DNA of 64,000 nucleotides from Acidobacteriota bacterium (GCA_026707545.1 JAPOWR010000004.1:186001-250000); one strand, 5' to 3'; counted from the first letter of the stretch, positions 1 to 8,643 are shown. Numbers and translations: made by a program. The notes: a model not told the origin generated them from the letters alone.

Positions 1-1368
1 GGTCGCCGTCATCAGGGCGCAGGAGTTGCGCATCGGCACGTACATCGCGTTCGTCAGCGGACTGTAGGCGCCGGCCTGCCAGTCCTTGCCGCCGATGTAG
101 GTGGGGCAGACGTAGGCCTCCTGGCCCAGTTCCCGGAACACGACTTCCGAGTTCTCGGTGACCGCCCCGGTGGCGCCGTCGATCATGCTGATCACGTTCT
201 GCCGGATCGTCGGCCGCGCCCAGAGGAACTCGCCGGTCTCGCGGTCGAGGGTGTAGACGACGCCCGTCTTGCCGGGGACGCCGGTGATCACCTGGCGCGT
301 CTCGCCCGGTTCGAGGCGGGGATTGATCCAGTCGACTTCGTCGGCGTCGGGCGCGACCGCGGTGTCGACGAGCATGCGCTCGAAGGGATGGTCGAGGTCC
401 CAGTGGTCGTTGAGGTGCTGGTAGTGCCAGGCGATCTCGCCTGTGTTCGCGTCGAGCGCGAGCGTCGAGTTGTGGTACAGGTGCCTGAGATCCCTGCCGC
501 CGAGCAGGAACTTCGGCGCCGGGGAGGTCACCGAGGTGCCGATGTAGATGAGCTCCAGCCCGGGGTCGTAGCTCGGCACCATCCATGTGCCGACGTGGGT
601 GCGGTCCTCGAACGGGATGTCGCCCCAGGTCTCGTCGCCCGGCTCGCCGGGAGCGGGAACCGTGCGGCGCCGCCAGAGTTCGGCCCCCGTCTCCGCGTCG
701 TGGGCGACGATGACGCAGGAGTCGGGCCCGCCGCGGGGCAGGCAGCTTCGGCCCGAGATCACCTTGCCGTCGGCGATGATCGGGCCGGAGCTGTGCATTG
801 CCGGCTGCGTCTTGTAGTCGAGAATCATCGTCTCCCAGACCAGCTCGCCCGTCACGGCATCGAGCGCGAAGACGAAGTTGTCGACGCTGGTGTCGATGAT
901 CAGGCCGCCGTGGATCGCGATGTTGCGGTTGTTCGCGGCGAGGCCTCCGACCTGCTGGAGGATGTTGTCCGGGTGCTCCCGGCGGTACTCCCAGATGAGG
1001 TCTCCGCTCACCGCGTCGATGGCCTGGATGACGTCGATGGGGTTCGGCATGTACAGCACGCCGTCGTAGGCGAGCGGCGTCCCCTGCTGGCGGCCTTCGC
1101 TCAGGCCGCGGGACCAGACCATGCGCAGCTTGCCGACGTTCTCGGCCGTGACCTGGTCGAGCGGACTGTAGGCCCAGCCGTCGAGCGTCCGGCGCCACAT
1201 CAGCCAGTCGTCGTCGCTCGGGTTCTGGAGCACGGCGTCCGTGACCGGGACGATGTCGCCGCGTTCGGGCTCGGGCGCCGATTGTGCTTCGGCGAGCGGG
1301 ACACTCAGAACGAACGTCAGAAGGGCGGCGACAAGCGCCGCCCGCGGCAGGAGATCGCGTTGAAGCAT
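1..1368 (-). CDS. PQQ-dependent dehydrogenase-like beta-propeller protein (3' end outside window)
   Basis: The gene runs off the left edge; 456 codons are visible from an ATG at 1368. A signal peptide (a charged MLQRDLLPR start, then a hydrophobic run ending in AEAQ) points to the periplasm. The body carries repeated propeller blades of the form DAxTGExxW, for example DAVSGDLIWEY, DAVTGELVWE, DAETGAELWRR, DANTGEIAWHY and DRETGEFLWA. These are the tryptophan-docking repeats of PQQ-binding eight-bladed propellers such as alcohol and glucose dehydrogenases. The substrate cannot be told, and the C-terminal part is missing. It lies downstream of the HtrA gene on the same strand, 48 bases away. Confidence 0.85.
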   Translation of the reverse strand, partial: MLQRDLLPRAALVAALLTFVLSVPLAEAQSAPEPERGDIVPVTDAVLQNPSDDDWLMWRRTLDGWAYSPLDQVTAENVGKLRMVWSRGLSEGRQQGTPLAYDGVLYMPNPIDVIQAIDAVSGDLIWEYRREHPDNILQQVGGLAANNRNIAIHGGLIIDTSVDNFVFALDAVTGELVWETMILDYKTQPAMHSSGPIIADGKVISGRSCLPRGGPDSCVIVAHDAETGAELWRRRTVPAPGEPGDETWGDIPFEDRTHVGTWMVPSYDPGLELIYIGTSVTSPAPKFLLGGRDLRHLYHNSTLALDANTGEIAWHYQHLNDHWDLDHPFERMLVDTAVAPDADEVDWINPRLEPGETRQVITGVPGKTGVVYTLDRETGEFLWARPTIRQNVISMIDGATGAVTENSEVVFRELGQEAYVCPTYIGGKDWQAGAYSPLTNAMYVPMRNSCALMTAT

Positions 1369-1416
1369 GGTCGGCGCCGGATGTTAGCGCCTCCAGGCCC
1401 TTCCCGGGCCCTGGGG

Positions 1417-2550
1417 TCAGCGCGACGAGGAGAGCCGGACGTTCAGTTCCTCTTCGCCGTCGCCCCGGACGACGGTCACGGTGACCAGGTCTCCGACGCG
1501 GTAGCTCTCGAGAATCGTGTGGACATCGTTGATCGAGGCGACGGATCGACCCTCGATGGAGGTGATCAGATCGCCGAGGATGATGCCGCCGCGCGTTCGC
1601 CGGCTTGCCCGCATACCGGCCCTGTCAGCGCCGGAACCGGGCACGACACGGGTAACAAGCGCTCCCCGGATGCCGCGCGATCGCAGCAGGGAGTCGTTCA
1701 GGTCGACGCCGATCAGCGGCCGTTCGACCTGGCCGTGCGCGATGAGCTCGGGAACGACCCAGTTCACCGTGTCGACCGGAATGGCGAAGCCGATGCCTGC
1801 CCAGGCGCCAGCTGCCGACGGAACGATCTGCGTGTTCACGCCGATCAACCGTCCGCTGGAGTCCAGCAGCGGCCCGCCGGAGTTTCCGGGATTGATCGCC
1901 GCGTCGGTCTGGATTGCGCCGCGGATCAGGCGTTGGGTAAGCGAGGGTACTTCGCGGTCGAGTGCGCTGATCACACCCGTGGTCAACGTGTGGTCGAGTC
2001 CGAACGGGTTCCCGATCGCGAGGACGGATTGACCCACCTCGAGGTCGCGCGAAGTGCCGACCGCCAGCGGTCGCAGCTTCTCCGTCGGGGCCTCGATCTT
2101 GAGGACGGCGAGATCAACGTGCGGATCCTGACCCACAACCTTGGCCGGCCAGGTGCTCTGATCGTCGAGAGTGACCACGGCCTCGTGACCACTGAGCAGG
2201 ACGTGGAAGTTCGTCACGACGTGACCCTGCTCATCCCAGATGAAGCCGGTGCCGCTGCCTTCCGGAACGCGGTCGATGCGGCGAGAGAAGAGGTTGCGGC
2301 GGTTCGTCACGGTCGTGATGTTCACGACGGACGGCGATGCCCGCCGGAACAGTTCGACGGTCGACCGTTCCTCGGGCAGGAGCCCGGCACTCGGCGCTGG
2401 CGGCCTGGGCTCACCTCGGCTGTCCGCCTGAAGCACGCTTCCCTGCCACCGGGAAGCCAACAGGAAGGCGAGTCCGGCGAGGACGATCAGGCCCGCCGCG
2501 GTGGCGATCCGCGGCCGTTCGGTCGGACCGCGTGAGGCTGGGTAGGGCAT
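1417..2550 (-). CDS. HtrA/Deg-family trypsin-like serine protease with one PDZ domain
   Basis: 377 residues. Residues 15-33 form one membrane anchor, so the protease domain is expected in the periplasm. The S1C catalytic triad is visible: His116 in VTNFHV, Asp146 in HVDLAV and Ser224 in NPGNSGGP. A single PDZ domain follows (about 275-370). The membrane anchor plus one PDZ resembles DegS, but assignment to DegS rather than another Deg protein is not possible from sequence alone. The family degrades or senses misfolded envelope proteins. A possible -10 (TAGTTT on the coding strand) lies 6 bases before the ATG, suggesting a leaderless or nearly leaderless mRNA. It is divergent from the redoxin gene, with only 54 bases between the start codons. 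Confidence 0.9.
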   Translation of the reverse strand: MPYPASRGPTERPRIATAAGLIVLAGLAFLLASRWQGSVLQADSRGEPRPPAPSAGLLPEERSTVELFRRASPSVVNITTVTNRRNLFSRRIDRVPEGSGTGFIWDEQGHVVTNFHVLLSGHEAVVTLDDQSTWPAKVVGQDPHVDLAVLKIEAPTEKLRPLAVGTSRDLEVGQSVLAIGNPFGLDHTLTTGVISALDREVPSLTQRLIRGAIQTDAAINPGNSGGPLLDSSGRLIGVNTQIVPSAAGAWAGIGFAIPVDTVNWVVPELIAHGQVERPLIGVDLNDSLLRSRGIRGALVTRVVPGSGADRAGMRASRRTRGGIILGDLITSIEGRSVASINDVHTILESYRVGDLVTVTVVRGDGEEELNVRLSSSR

Positions 2551-2604
2551 GGGTTGAAACTAACAGGCCACGGGTGGTGGTTTGTTCCGGCGTACACTCG
2601 GCGC

Positions 2605-3708
2605 ATGATCCTCACAGAGAAGAAGGTGTCCAAAGCGAAGTTCGAGGACGGCACGGGTTGGCAGCTCAAGCCCGAAGGCGCTTGCAAGGGGTCGGCCTGC
2701 ATACCGCTCTTCGACCGGACCGTGGCGTCGTCGAGCCAGGTGGACGCGGTCGCGGTTGCCGGGGCCATCGGTCTCCCGGTCGTTCACGCGGAGGAGCACG
2801 GCGTATGGGCCGTGGGCCCGGAGTCGATCGGCTCCCGAGCCCTGGTGTCGGCCGAAGACGCCGACTTCGAACTGCCGGATCTGGACGGGAAGCCGTTTCG
2901 ATTGTCCAGTCTGCGCGGGCAGAAGGTCGTCGTCTACGCCTGGGCGCCCTACTGAGGGTGCTCGGCCCACCTGCCCGGGTGGCAGGCGTTGCGCGAAGAG
3001 CTTCATCCGCAGGGGTTCGAACTGGTCACCGTCGGTCTCGATACGTTGGGTGCGCAGGGCTGCCGCCCGTTCATCGAGGCCGCGAAGCCGGAGCACCCTT
3101 CGCTCGTCGACCGTCACCACCTGCTGGCCCGGCTCTTCGGCGTGGTCAACATCCCCAGCTCGGTGTGGATCGACGAATCGGGCACGATCGTCCGGCCGGC
3201 GGAGGCGGCGCCGGCGCCGCCGGAGGACGGCGCCCCCAGTCTGAGGTCTCTGTCAACGGTTCCCGGTCGTTTCGGGGAGATGCTGCAGGAGGCAGCGAAG
3301 ATCCCGGCCGACACCGACGCCTACCACCGGGCGCTGCGCGATTGGGTGGAGAAGGGCGCCGAGAGTCGATTCGCGCTTTCGCCGGAAGAAGTCGTTGAAC
3401 GATCGCGCCCGCGCGACGCGGACGTGTCCCTCGGACACGCCCACTTCGAACTCGCCTCGCACCTGGAGCTCGAGGGTCACCACGATGCCGCGGTCCGCCA
3501 CTTTCGCGAGGCCCACCGCCTGGTCCCCGACAGCTGGTCCTTCCGCCGTCAGGCCTGGTCGCTCGAGGGTGGCGCCGAGGGTCCATTCGCCCGCTTCTGG
3601 CAGGGCCCGAGCGAAGACGACCCCGAGGCATGGCCCTACGAAGGGGATTGGCTCAGCGATATCCGTGCGGAGGGCCCCGAGAACTACGCCGAGCGCTTCG
3701 AGCCGTAG
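2605..3708 (+). CDS. Probable selenocysteine-containing ResA/TlpA-like redoxin (in-frame TGA = Sec117)
   Basis: Two open segments in one frame are separated only by TGA at 2953-2955, and both carry one thioredoxin fold. Read through, the protein is 367 residues. Residues about 1-75 are a family-specific N-terminal region with Cys27 and Cys32. The redoxin domain (about 88-210) has the active site W113-A-P-Y-U117-G-C119 followed by SAHLPGW, where TlpA/ResA proteins have WAxWCxxC. The cis-proline is in NIPSSVWID (Pro184). The C-terminal part (about 240-367) is helical and TPR-like. No signal peptide is seen, so it is probably cytoplasmic. A hairpin with a GGU loop 15 bases after the TGA fits a bacterial SECIS. 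The ATG at 2605 is preferred to the upstream start at 2554 because a TACACT -10-like box ends 6 bases before it. The alternative is a nonsense mutation in a cysteine gene, but conservation on both sides argues against decay. Confidence 0.82.
2953..2994 (+). promoter_or_regulatory. Candidate bacterial SECIS element directly after the in-frame TGA
   Basis: The recoded TGA is at 2953-2955. Positions 2970-2975 (CCTGCC) pair perfectly with 2981-2986 (GGCAGG) around the five-base loop CGGGT. The loop GGU is 23-25 bases after the UGA. A lower stem can form between 2958-2961 (GTGC) and 2991-2994 (GCGC). Bacterial SECIS elements lie inside the coding region shortly after UGA and expose a GU-containing apical loop to SelB. 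Spacing and loop content fit, but no covariance test was possible. A competing hairpin, CCACC/GGTGG, overlaps it. Confidence 0.65.
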
Positions 3709-3737
3709 TCCCCGGTGGGGTGTCGGGGAGTAAGGTC

Positions 3738-4000
3738 GCCGGCCGGAGGCCGGCGGCTGTTTTCCTTCGGGCTTCGCCGCTCCGCGGCTTCGCCCGGAAG
3801 CGGACCAGAAGGTCCGCGCACCCAGAGAACGGACGTAGTTTCTGCGTGGTGCTGTGCTGCAGTTTGGAGGGAGCCGCAGCGGCGTCATGTCAGCTGCATG
3901 TAGAGAAGTCGGCCGCACCGGAGCGGCTCTCTGGGTGCGCGGACCTTCCGGTCCGCTGCCGCCGTAGGCGGCCAGGTAACGCCGCCGGCCTTCGGCCGGC
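3738..4000. repeat. Nested inverted-repeat element (REP/MITE-like) in a 330-base gene-free gap
   Basis: Positions 3709-4038 contain no convincing gene. Two nested inverted repeats fill the gap. The outer arms are 3738-3757 and 3981-4000 (20 bases, one mismatch), each a short palindrome with core GCCGGCC-N3-GGCCGGC. The inner arms are 3800-3827 and 3929-3956 (28 bases, one mismatch), each containing GCGCACCCAG or its complement. The whole 263-base block can fold into one long hairpin. I see no transposase and no clear target-site duplication. The palindromic core and the GCGCACCCAG block recur at 39673-39698. Confidence 0.7.
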
Positions 4001-4038
4001 CTCCTTGTTCTCCAACCACAAGGCTACGATTCGCGCCG

Positions 4039-5604
4039 ATGCGCCTCACCAACGCTGACGCCCAGTTCACAGCAGTCTTGAAGAGCCGCCGACAGCAGTG
4101 GCGCGAGATCGACGGCACGGTTCGTCTCTGGTCCCGCGACGGCTCGCTCTGGACCGATTCGGGCGAGGAGGAGTGGCTCGGCTGGTTGGATGTCGAACGC
4201 CTGCACCGTCTGACGCTCGTCGACGCCGACGGCAAGCGCGTGGACACGGAGGCCGCGAAGCTCGCCGGGCACCTCGCCGGACCACCGTTCGACCGCTGCC
4301 TGCTCCTCGGCATGGGCGGCTCGGCGCTTGGGGCCGACCTGCTGTGGCGGGCGTTGCCGCGGCATGCCGGTGCTTCGTTCATCGTCCTCGACACGACGGA
4401 CCCTCGTGAGATCGCCCGCGCGCTTGACGGCGTCGACCCGGCCGCGCTCCGGGTCATTGCGGCGTCGAAGTCGGGCGGCACGCTCGAGACGAAGCTGGTG
4501 TTCGAACTGCTGCTGGACCGATTGGGCGATGCGGCTTCGGTCTCCGCGCTCGCGATCACCGATCCCGGCTCGGCGTTGGAACGGCGTGCGCGGGACGCCG
4601 GAGCGGCGGTCGTCTTCGGCCACCCGGACATCGGTGGCAGGTTCTCCGTCCTGTCGGCGTTCGGTCTCGCCCCTGCCGCTGTTGCCCGGATCGACGTCGA
4701 ACCACTGCTCTTGAGCGCACGGCGAATGGCCGCCGCGTGCCGCCGGCCAGACGATCGTGACGAGACGAACCCCGGCGTCGAACTGGGCCTCCTGCTCGCC
4801 GCTGCGCACGACTGCGGCAGGGACAAGCTCTACCTCCATGCGCCGGATGGCTGCATGGAGACAGCGGCCTGGGTAGAGCAACTGATCGCCGAGTCGCTCG
4901 GCAAGGGCGACATCCTGTTGCTGCCAGTCTCGGCGGCGGGCTTGCCGGCCGAGCCGAGCGCCGACCGACTCGACATCGAGCTCGTTCCCGCCGACCTCGG
5001 CGGCGAGCTCTTCCGCTGGCAGTTCGCCACCGCGGTGGCCGGCGCACTGCTGGGCGTCAACCCGTTCGACCAGCCGGACGTGGAGTCGTCCAAGGTCGTC
5101 ACCCGGCGCTACGTCGAGCAGATGAAGGCCGGTGCTGCGCCGGCGCCTGGCGGTGTGGTCCGGCTGAGTGAGGTGAGCGACCTCGGGCTGGCCCAGCTCC
5201 TGGGCACCCACCTCGCGACGTTTCCAGATCGCGGCTACGCTGTCGTCTCGGCCTACCTGGACCGAAGCCGCGGCAACCGCGAGCAACTCGAGGCGCTCCG
5301 CCGCGGCGTCGCCGGCCGGACCGGCGGCGCGTCCGTTCTCGGTTTCGGGCCCAGCTTCCTCCACTCGACCGGCCAGGCCCACAAGGGCGGCCCCAACCGC
5401 GGCTTGTTCCTGCAGGTCACTGCCGATCCGCCGGCCGCCGACGTTTCGATACCGGGCGAGGGCCTGACCTTCGGCCAGGTCCAGCTCGCCCAGGCCTGGG
5501 GCGACTACCAAGTGCTGGTCGAACGGGACCGCCGGGTGCTGGCCGTCCATATCGACGGCGCTGTCGAAGCGGGCCTGCGCCGCTTGATCGAGGCTCTCGG
5601 CTAG
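4039..5604 (+). CDS. Glucose-6-phosphate isomerase-like protein (PGI half of TAL-PGI type)
   Basis: 521 residues with two SIS-type sugar-phosphate domains. LLGMGGSALGADLLWRAL (about 89-106) and SKSGGTLET (about 148-156) are phosphate-binding loops, followed by GGRFSVLSAFGL. The C-terminal FGPSFLHSTGQAHKGGP block is typical of the isomerase half of bifunctional transaldolase/glucose-6-phosphate isomerase proteins. It would interconvert glucose-6-phosphate and fructose-6-phosphate in the cytoplasm. No transaldolase half is attached and the upstream neighbour is a repeat element, so the isomerase is freestanding here. A TACGAT -10-like box at 4025-4030 lies 8 bases before the ATG. The stop codon overlaps the stop of the convergent XRE gene through a shared CTAG. 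Confidence 0.85.
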   Translation: MRLTNADAQFTAVLKSRRQQWREIDGTVRLWSRDGSLWTDSGEEEWLGWLDVERLHRLTLVDADGKRVDTEAAKLAGHLAGPPFDRCLLLGMGGSALGADLLWRALPRHAGASFIVLDTTDPREIARALDGVDPAALRVIAASKSGGTLETKLVFELLLDRLGDAASVSALAITDPGSALERRARDAGAAVVFGHPDIGGRFSVLSAFGLAPAAVARIDVEPLLLSARRMAAACRRPDDRDETNPGVELGLLLAAAHDCGRDKLYLHAPDGCMETAAWVEQLIAESLGKGDILLLPVSAAGLPAEPSADRLDIELVPADLGGELFRWQFATAVAGALLGVNPFDQPDVESSKVVTRRYVEQMKAGAAPAPGGVVRLSEVSDLGLAQLLGTHLATFPDRGYAVVSAYLDRSRGNREQLEALRRGVAGRTGGASVLGFGPSFLHSTGQAHKGGPNRGLFLQVTADPPAADVSIPGEGLTFGQVQLAQAWGDYQVLVERDRRVLAVHIDGAVEAGLRRLIEALG

Positions 5605-5852
5605 CGGCGGCCGCGTGGCTGGTCAGCCGGCTTGCCCATTAACTCGTCGAGCCCGACGTTGAACTCGGCCACGATGCGGATCAGGACGTCCAGACTGACG
5701 CGGAGCTCGTCCCGCTCGATCCGGGACAGGTCGGACGCCGGAATGCCGACCCGCTCCGCCAGCGCCGGCTGCGTCAGTTTGTTCTTCCGGCGCAGGCGCC
5801 GGATCCGGTGGCCCATGAGCTGGACCTGCTGGACTGTGGCTTCCTGGCTCAT
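5601..5852 (-). CDS. XRE-family helix-turn-helix transcriptional regulator
   Basis: 83 residues, almost entirely one HTH_3 domain. RRLRRKNKLTQPALAERVGI, then SDLSRIERDELRVSLDVLIRI, match the two DNA-binding helices and the following core of Cro/C1-type regulators, with the usual LTQ and LSRIE positions. No effector domain is present. It converges on the PGI-like gene and is separated by 57 bases from the end of the GST gene on the same strand, so it may be transcribed with it. The target is unknown. Single-domain XRE proteins of this size are often local regulators or antitoxins, but no toxin gene is adjacent. Confidence 0.85.
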   Translation of the reverse strand: MSQEATVQQVQLMGHRIRRLRRKNKLTQPALAERVGIPASDLSRIERDELRVSLDVLIRIVAEFNVGLDELMGKPADQPRGRR

Positions 5853-5909
5853 CGCTGGCTCGATCGGTGAGTCGAGAATTCTAGCGGTGCAAGCGTTCCC
5901 GAGTTCAGA

Positions 5910-6641
5910 TCAGATCGAGGTCCTGAGATTCTCGTTGGCGGCGATCTGCGCGCCGCGTGCCTTGTAGCGTTCCCTGCGCTCCTTGCTGAAGCTGTCGACC
6001 TCGTCCTTCGGCACGCCGTAGGCGACTCCGCGATCCACGCCCGGGCGGGCGCGAACGCGCTCCAGCCAGTCCACCACCGTCGGTTGGGTCGTGATGTCGA
6101 CCTTGGCCCACTTGTACGCCCGGATCCAGGGGAACACGGAGATGTCGGCGACCGTGAAGGTGTCGCCGCAGATGTAGGGGTGCTTCTCGAACCGGCGCCC
6201 GAGAATCGCGACGAGCCGGAGCGATTCCCTGCCGAATCGTTCGAGCGGATGCGCCTTGGCGTCCTCGGGCACGTCGATGTAGCGCGTGTAGCTCAGCTTG
6301 TTGCCGAAGGCCGGGCCGAGATTGGCCGCCTGCCAGTAGAGCCAGGGAAGCACGTCCCAGCGTCGCTCGTCCGTCGGGTAGAGGGGGGTCGGGTACTTCT
6401 CCCCGAGGTACTGCAGGATCGCGCAACTCTCCATGACGGCGCGACCGTCGTCCACCAGGGCAGGCATTTTCTGATTTGGATTGATGGCGGTAAACTCGGG
6501 CGTGAACTGGTCGCCGGCAGAGAGGTCGACCATGTGGATACGCGTCTCGGGCAGTTCGACTCCGGCCTCCCGTAGCTCCTCGAGCATGATCGAGATCTTC
6601 CAGCCGTTGGGCGTCGCGCTGAAGTAGACGTCAAGAGCCAT
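5910..6641 (-). CDS. Glutathione S-transferase family protein
   Basis: 243 residues from the ATG at 6641 (MALDVYFSATPNGWKISIML). The N-terminal thioredoxin-like domain has the cis-proline and glutathione-contact pattern NQKMPALVDDGRAVMESCAI. The all-helical C-terminal domain includes the FTVADISVFPWIRAYK block. This resembles the bacterial YfcG/Ure2p-like group of GSTs, which act on disulfides or electrophiles, but the substrate is not deducible. The first methionine is chosen because the longer frame to 6680 lies well inside the upstream crotonase gene. With this start the overlap is 11 bases, suggesting translational coupling with the crotonase. Confidence 0.87.
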   Translation of the reverse strand: MALDVYFSATPNGWKISIMLEELREAGVELPETRIHMVDLSAGDQFTPEFTAINPNQKMPALVDDGRAVMESCAILQYLGEKYPTPLYPTDERRWDVLPWLYWQAANLGPAFGNKLSYTRYIDVPEDAKAHPLERFGRESLRLVAILGRRFEKHPYICGDTFTVADISVFPWIRAYKWAKVDITTQPTVVDWLERVRARPGVDRGVAYGVPKDEVDSFSKERRERYKARGAQIAANENLRTSI

Positions 6642-7323
6642 TTGCCGGCACCTCCGGGAGATCGGCCAGGACGGTGTCAATGCCGTCGGCTCTCAGGCCC
6701 TGCTTCATTGCCGAAAACGCGTCGGCGTCGAACTCGGCCAGTTGCGCCGCCCGCTCGAGGGCAACGTCGCGCAGCTCGTCGGCCGCCGCGATCTCGTCGA
6801 CGAAGCCTGCATCCCGCGCGCCGTCCGGGTCGTACATCTTCGCGGTCAGGGCGGCTTGCGTCAGAGCCCGCTTGGAAAGCCGCTCCCGGGCCAGCAACCA
6901 CGCGAACGGCGGCAGCGTTCGGCCGATCGCGACCTCGTTCAGTCCCAACCGGAAGTCGCCGCCGGCGGCCAGGCGATGATCGCCGGTGAGCACACAGAGC
7001 GCACCGAGCGCGATGGCGTGCCCGCTGGCCGCGACCACCAGGGGCTGCGGCCATCCGTACAGGCGCATCATCAGACGCGCTCCGGCGAGGCCCATGGCGC
7101 GGGCTTCCGCCGGGCCGCCGTCGCGAAACACGTTGAGGTCGAACCCGCCCGAAAACAGGCCGGGCCGGCCGGTCAGGACGACAGCCTTCGCCTCGTCCGC
7201 GGCACGGTCGAGCATGGCGTTGACGGCGGCGATCATGGGCGGTCCGAAGACGTTGGCCTTGCCGTCGTTCATCGTGACCAGTGCCACGTCGCCAACCTGT
7301 TCGTAGGTGGTCGGTTCAGTCAT
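6631..7323 (-). CDS. Crotonase (enoyl-CoA hydratase/isomerase) family protein
   Basis: 230 residues. The oxyanion-hole blocks of the crotonase fold are present: LTGRPGLFSGGFDLNVF (about 50-66), then ASGHAIALGALCVLTGDHRLA (about 98-118). The region corresponding to catalytic Glu144/Glu164 of hydratases carries FRLGLNEVAIGRTLP, so at least one acidic residue is present. The exact acyl-CoA reaction is open: hydratase, isomerase or hydrolase. Length is slightly short for the family (about 255). It is followed by a GST whose start overlaps its end. The ATG is 27 bases downstream of the TraB gene's stop, so TraB, crotonase and GST could be one transcript. Confidence 0.87.
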   Translation of the reverse strand: MTEPTTYEQVGDVALVTMNDGKANVFGPPMIAAVNAMLDRAADEAKAVVLTGRPGLFSGGFDLNVFRDGGPAEARAMGLAGARLMMRLYGWPQPLVVAASGHAIALGALCVLTGDHRLAAGGDFRLGLNEVAIGRTLPPFAWLLARERLSKRALTQAALTAKMYDPDGARDAGFVDEIAAADELRDVALERAAQLAEFDADAFSAMKQGLRADGIDTVLADLPEVPANGS

Positions 7324-7350
7324 TGCTCTTCCTTGGTGGTTGCTGGAGCT

Positions 7351-8547
7351 TCAGAGTGTCCTCGCGGTGATCCACGCGCCGGCGACGAAGGTAGCCAGCA
7401 CGCTGCCCAGGTTGCACAGGACGACGACCAGGAGGATGCGGGTGAGTCGGTTGCTCCAGAAGCCGCGGACCGAACCCAGGCTGTCGGCCAGGTTCTCCAT
7501 GTCGGCAACGAGAGGCTTGCGAAGCAGGGCCTGGACCAGTCCGGCGACCCAGCCGGCCGCCATCAGCGGGTTCAGGCTGGTCAGTGGCGCGGCGGCGAAC
7601 GCGGCGAGGATCGTGACCGGGTGGGCGAGTGCGATGGCGGCGCCGAGGGCGGCCAGACCGCCGTTCAGCCCAATCCAGATGTACACCGACTCGACGGTGC
7701 GCTCCCGGTCGCCCCAGACGAGGCCGTAGGCGAAGAGAGCGACGATGAGGATCGGCACGAGCCAGGCGACGACGCGGGGCCACACCGGCGGGTCGGGCAC
7801 ATGCTCGAGCTCCTCGAGGTCGCAGTTGGAGTCCGCGAGGCCGGTGATGCCGGGCAAGTGTCCGGCGCCGACGACGGCCACGGTCCGCGGACCGGCCGAC
7901 TGGCGGAGCTTCTCGGCCATGTAGGCGTCGCGCTCGTCGATCAGCGCGCCCTTGACGCTGGGCAGGGCCTCTGCGAGGGCGCTCATCAGGTCCGTGAGAT
8001 TGGCGCTGTCGCGCAGCTTCTCGATGTCCTCTTCCTTCAGGTCGTCGCCGACGAAGACGCTGCCGGTCAACTGGGTCATCACCTTCGCCCGTTGCCAGAA
8101 GCCGAGCGAAGCCCAGGTCCGCTTGAGCGAGATCTGGATGTCGCGGTCGATCAGCTCCAGGCGGGCGCCGCGGTCCCTCGCCTGGGCGATCGCGGCCCGC
8201 ATCTCGGCGCCGGGTTCGATACCGAAGCGCTGCGCGATGCGGCGCTGGAAGGAGTGCATGAGGAAGGAGCTCAGCAGGAGCGCCGCCTTGCCCTCGCGCA
8301 GCACCTGGAAGATGTCGAGCTTGCGCCAGGATTCCTGGTTTTCCAGGTTCTGGTAGCGGGCTTCGCAGAGCTCGACGCAGACGGTGTCGGGCTCGATCGC
8401 CTCGATCGTCTCGTTCGTGTCGCGAACGCTCTGGGGCGAGACGTGGGCCGTGCCGACCAGGAAGACCTCGCGGTCTTCGAGCTCGAGACGCTGGACCGAG
8501 GCAGGTAGCTCGGCTGCGGTCGGCTGGGCTTCGGCTTCAGAGGTCAT
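7351..8547 (-). CDS. TraB/PrgY-family membrane protein
   Basis: 398 residues. The N-terminal TraB domain (about 20-250) contains VFLVGTAHVSPQSV and ends with VAVVGAGHLPGI, the two conserved motifs of the TraB/PrgY/GumN fold (Tiki-like putative metalloproteases), with conserved glutamates in VCVELCEARY. The C-terminal third has several membrane spans (near VVAWLVPILIVALFAYG, then three further hydrophobic stretches to the end). PrgY inhibits pheromone activity in enterococci; in most bacteria the function is unknown. The ATG at 8547 is used. A much longer open frame extending to 11886 is antisense to the sulfatase and transpeptidase genes and is not part of this protein. Confidence 0.88.
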   Translation of the reverse strand: MTSEAEAQPTAAELPASVQRLELEDREVFLVGTAHVSPQSVRDTNETIEAIEPDTVCVELCEARYQNLENQESWRKLDIFQVLREGKAALLLSSFLMHSFQRRIAQRFGIEPGAEMRAAIAQARDRGARLELIDRDIQISLKRTWASLGFWQRAKVMTQLTGSVFVGDDLKEEDIEKLRDSANLTDLMSALAEALPSVKGALIDERDAYMAEKLRQSAGPRTVAVVGAGHLPGITGLADSNCDLEELEHVPDPPVWPRVVAWLVPILIVALFAYGLVWGDRERTVESVYIWIGLNGGLAALGAAIALAHPVTILAAFAAAPLTSLNPLMAAGWVAGLVQALLRKPLVADMENLADSLGSVRGFWSNRLTRILLVVVLCNLGSVLATFVAGAWITARTL

Positions 8548-8643
8548 GGCAGCGCGGAGCGTAGCCCACGAACCGCACCCGCGGGGCCCGCGTCCGGTAC
8601 GCTCTTCGGATCCACAGCACTTTGGACCCGGAGGGAGTTCCCC

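Noticed and set aside
388..2535. A 715-codon plus-strand open frame
   Set aside because: It is antisense to the PQQ dehydrogenase and the HtrA protease, both of which have full family motifs; the plus-strand translation has none.
2953..2955. The TGA read as a simple nonsense mutation or pseudogene
   Set aside because: The stop falls exactly at the redox-active residue, the downstream frame remains free of stops for 251 codons with conserved family features, and a hairpin sits at SECIS distance.
3709..4038. Short open frames in the gap between the redoxin and PGI-like genes
   Set aside because: They run through the inverted-repeat arms, lack ribosome binding sites and show no family motif.
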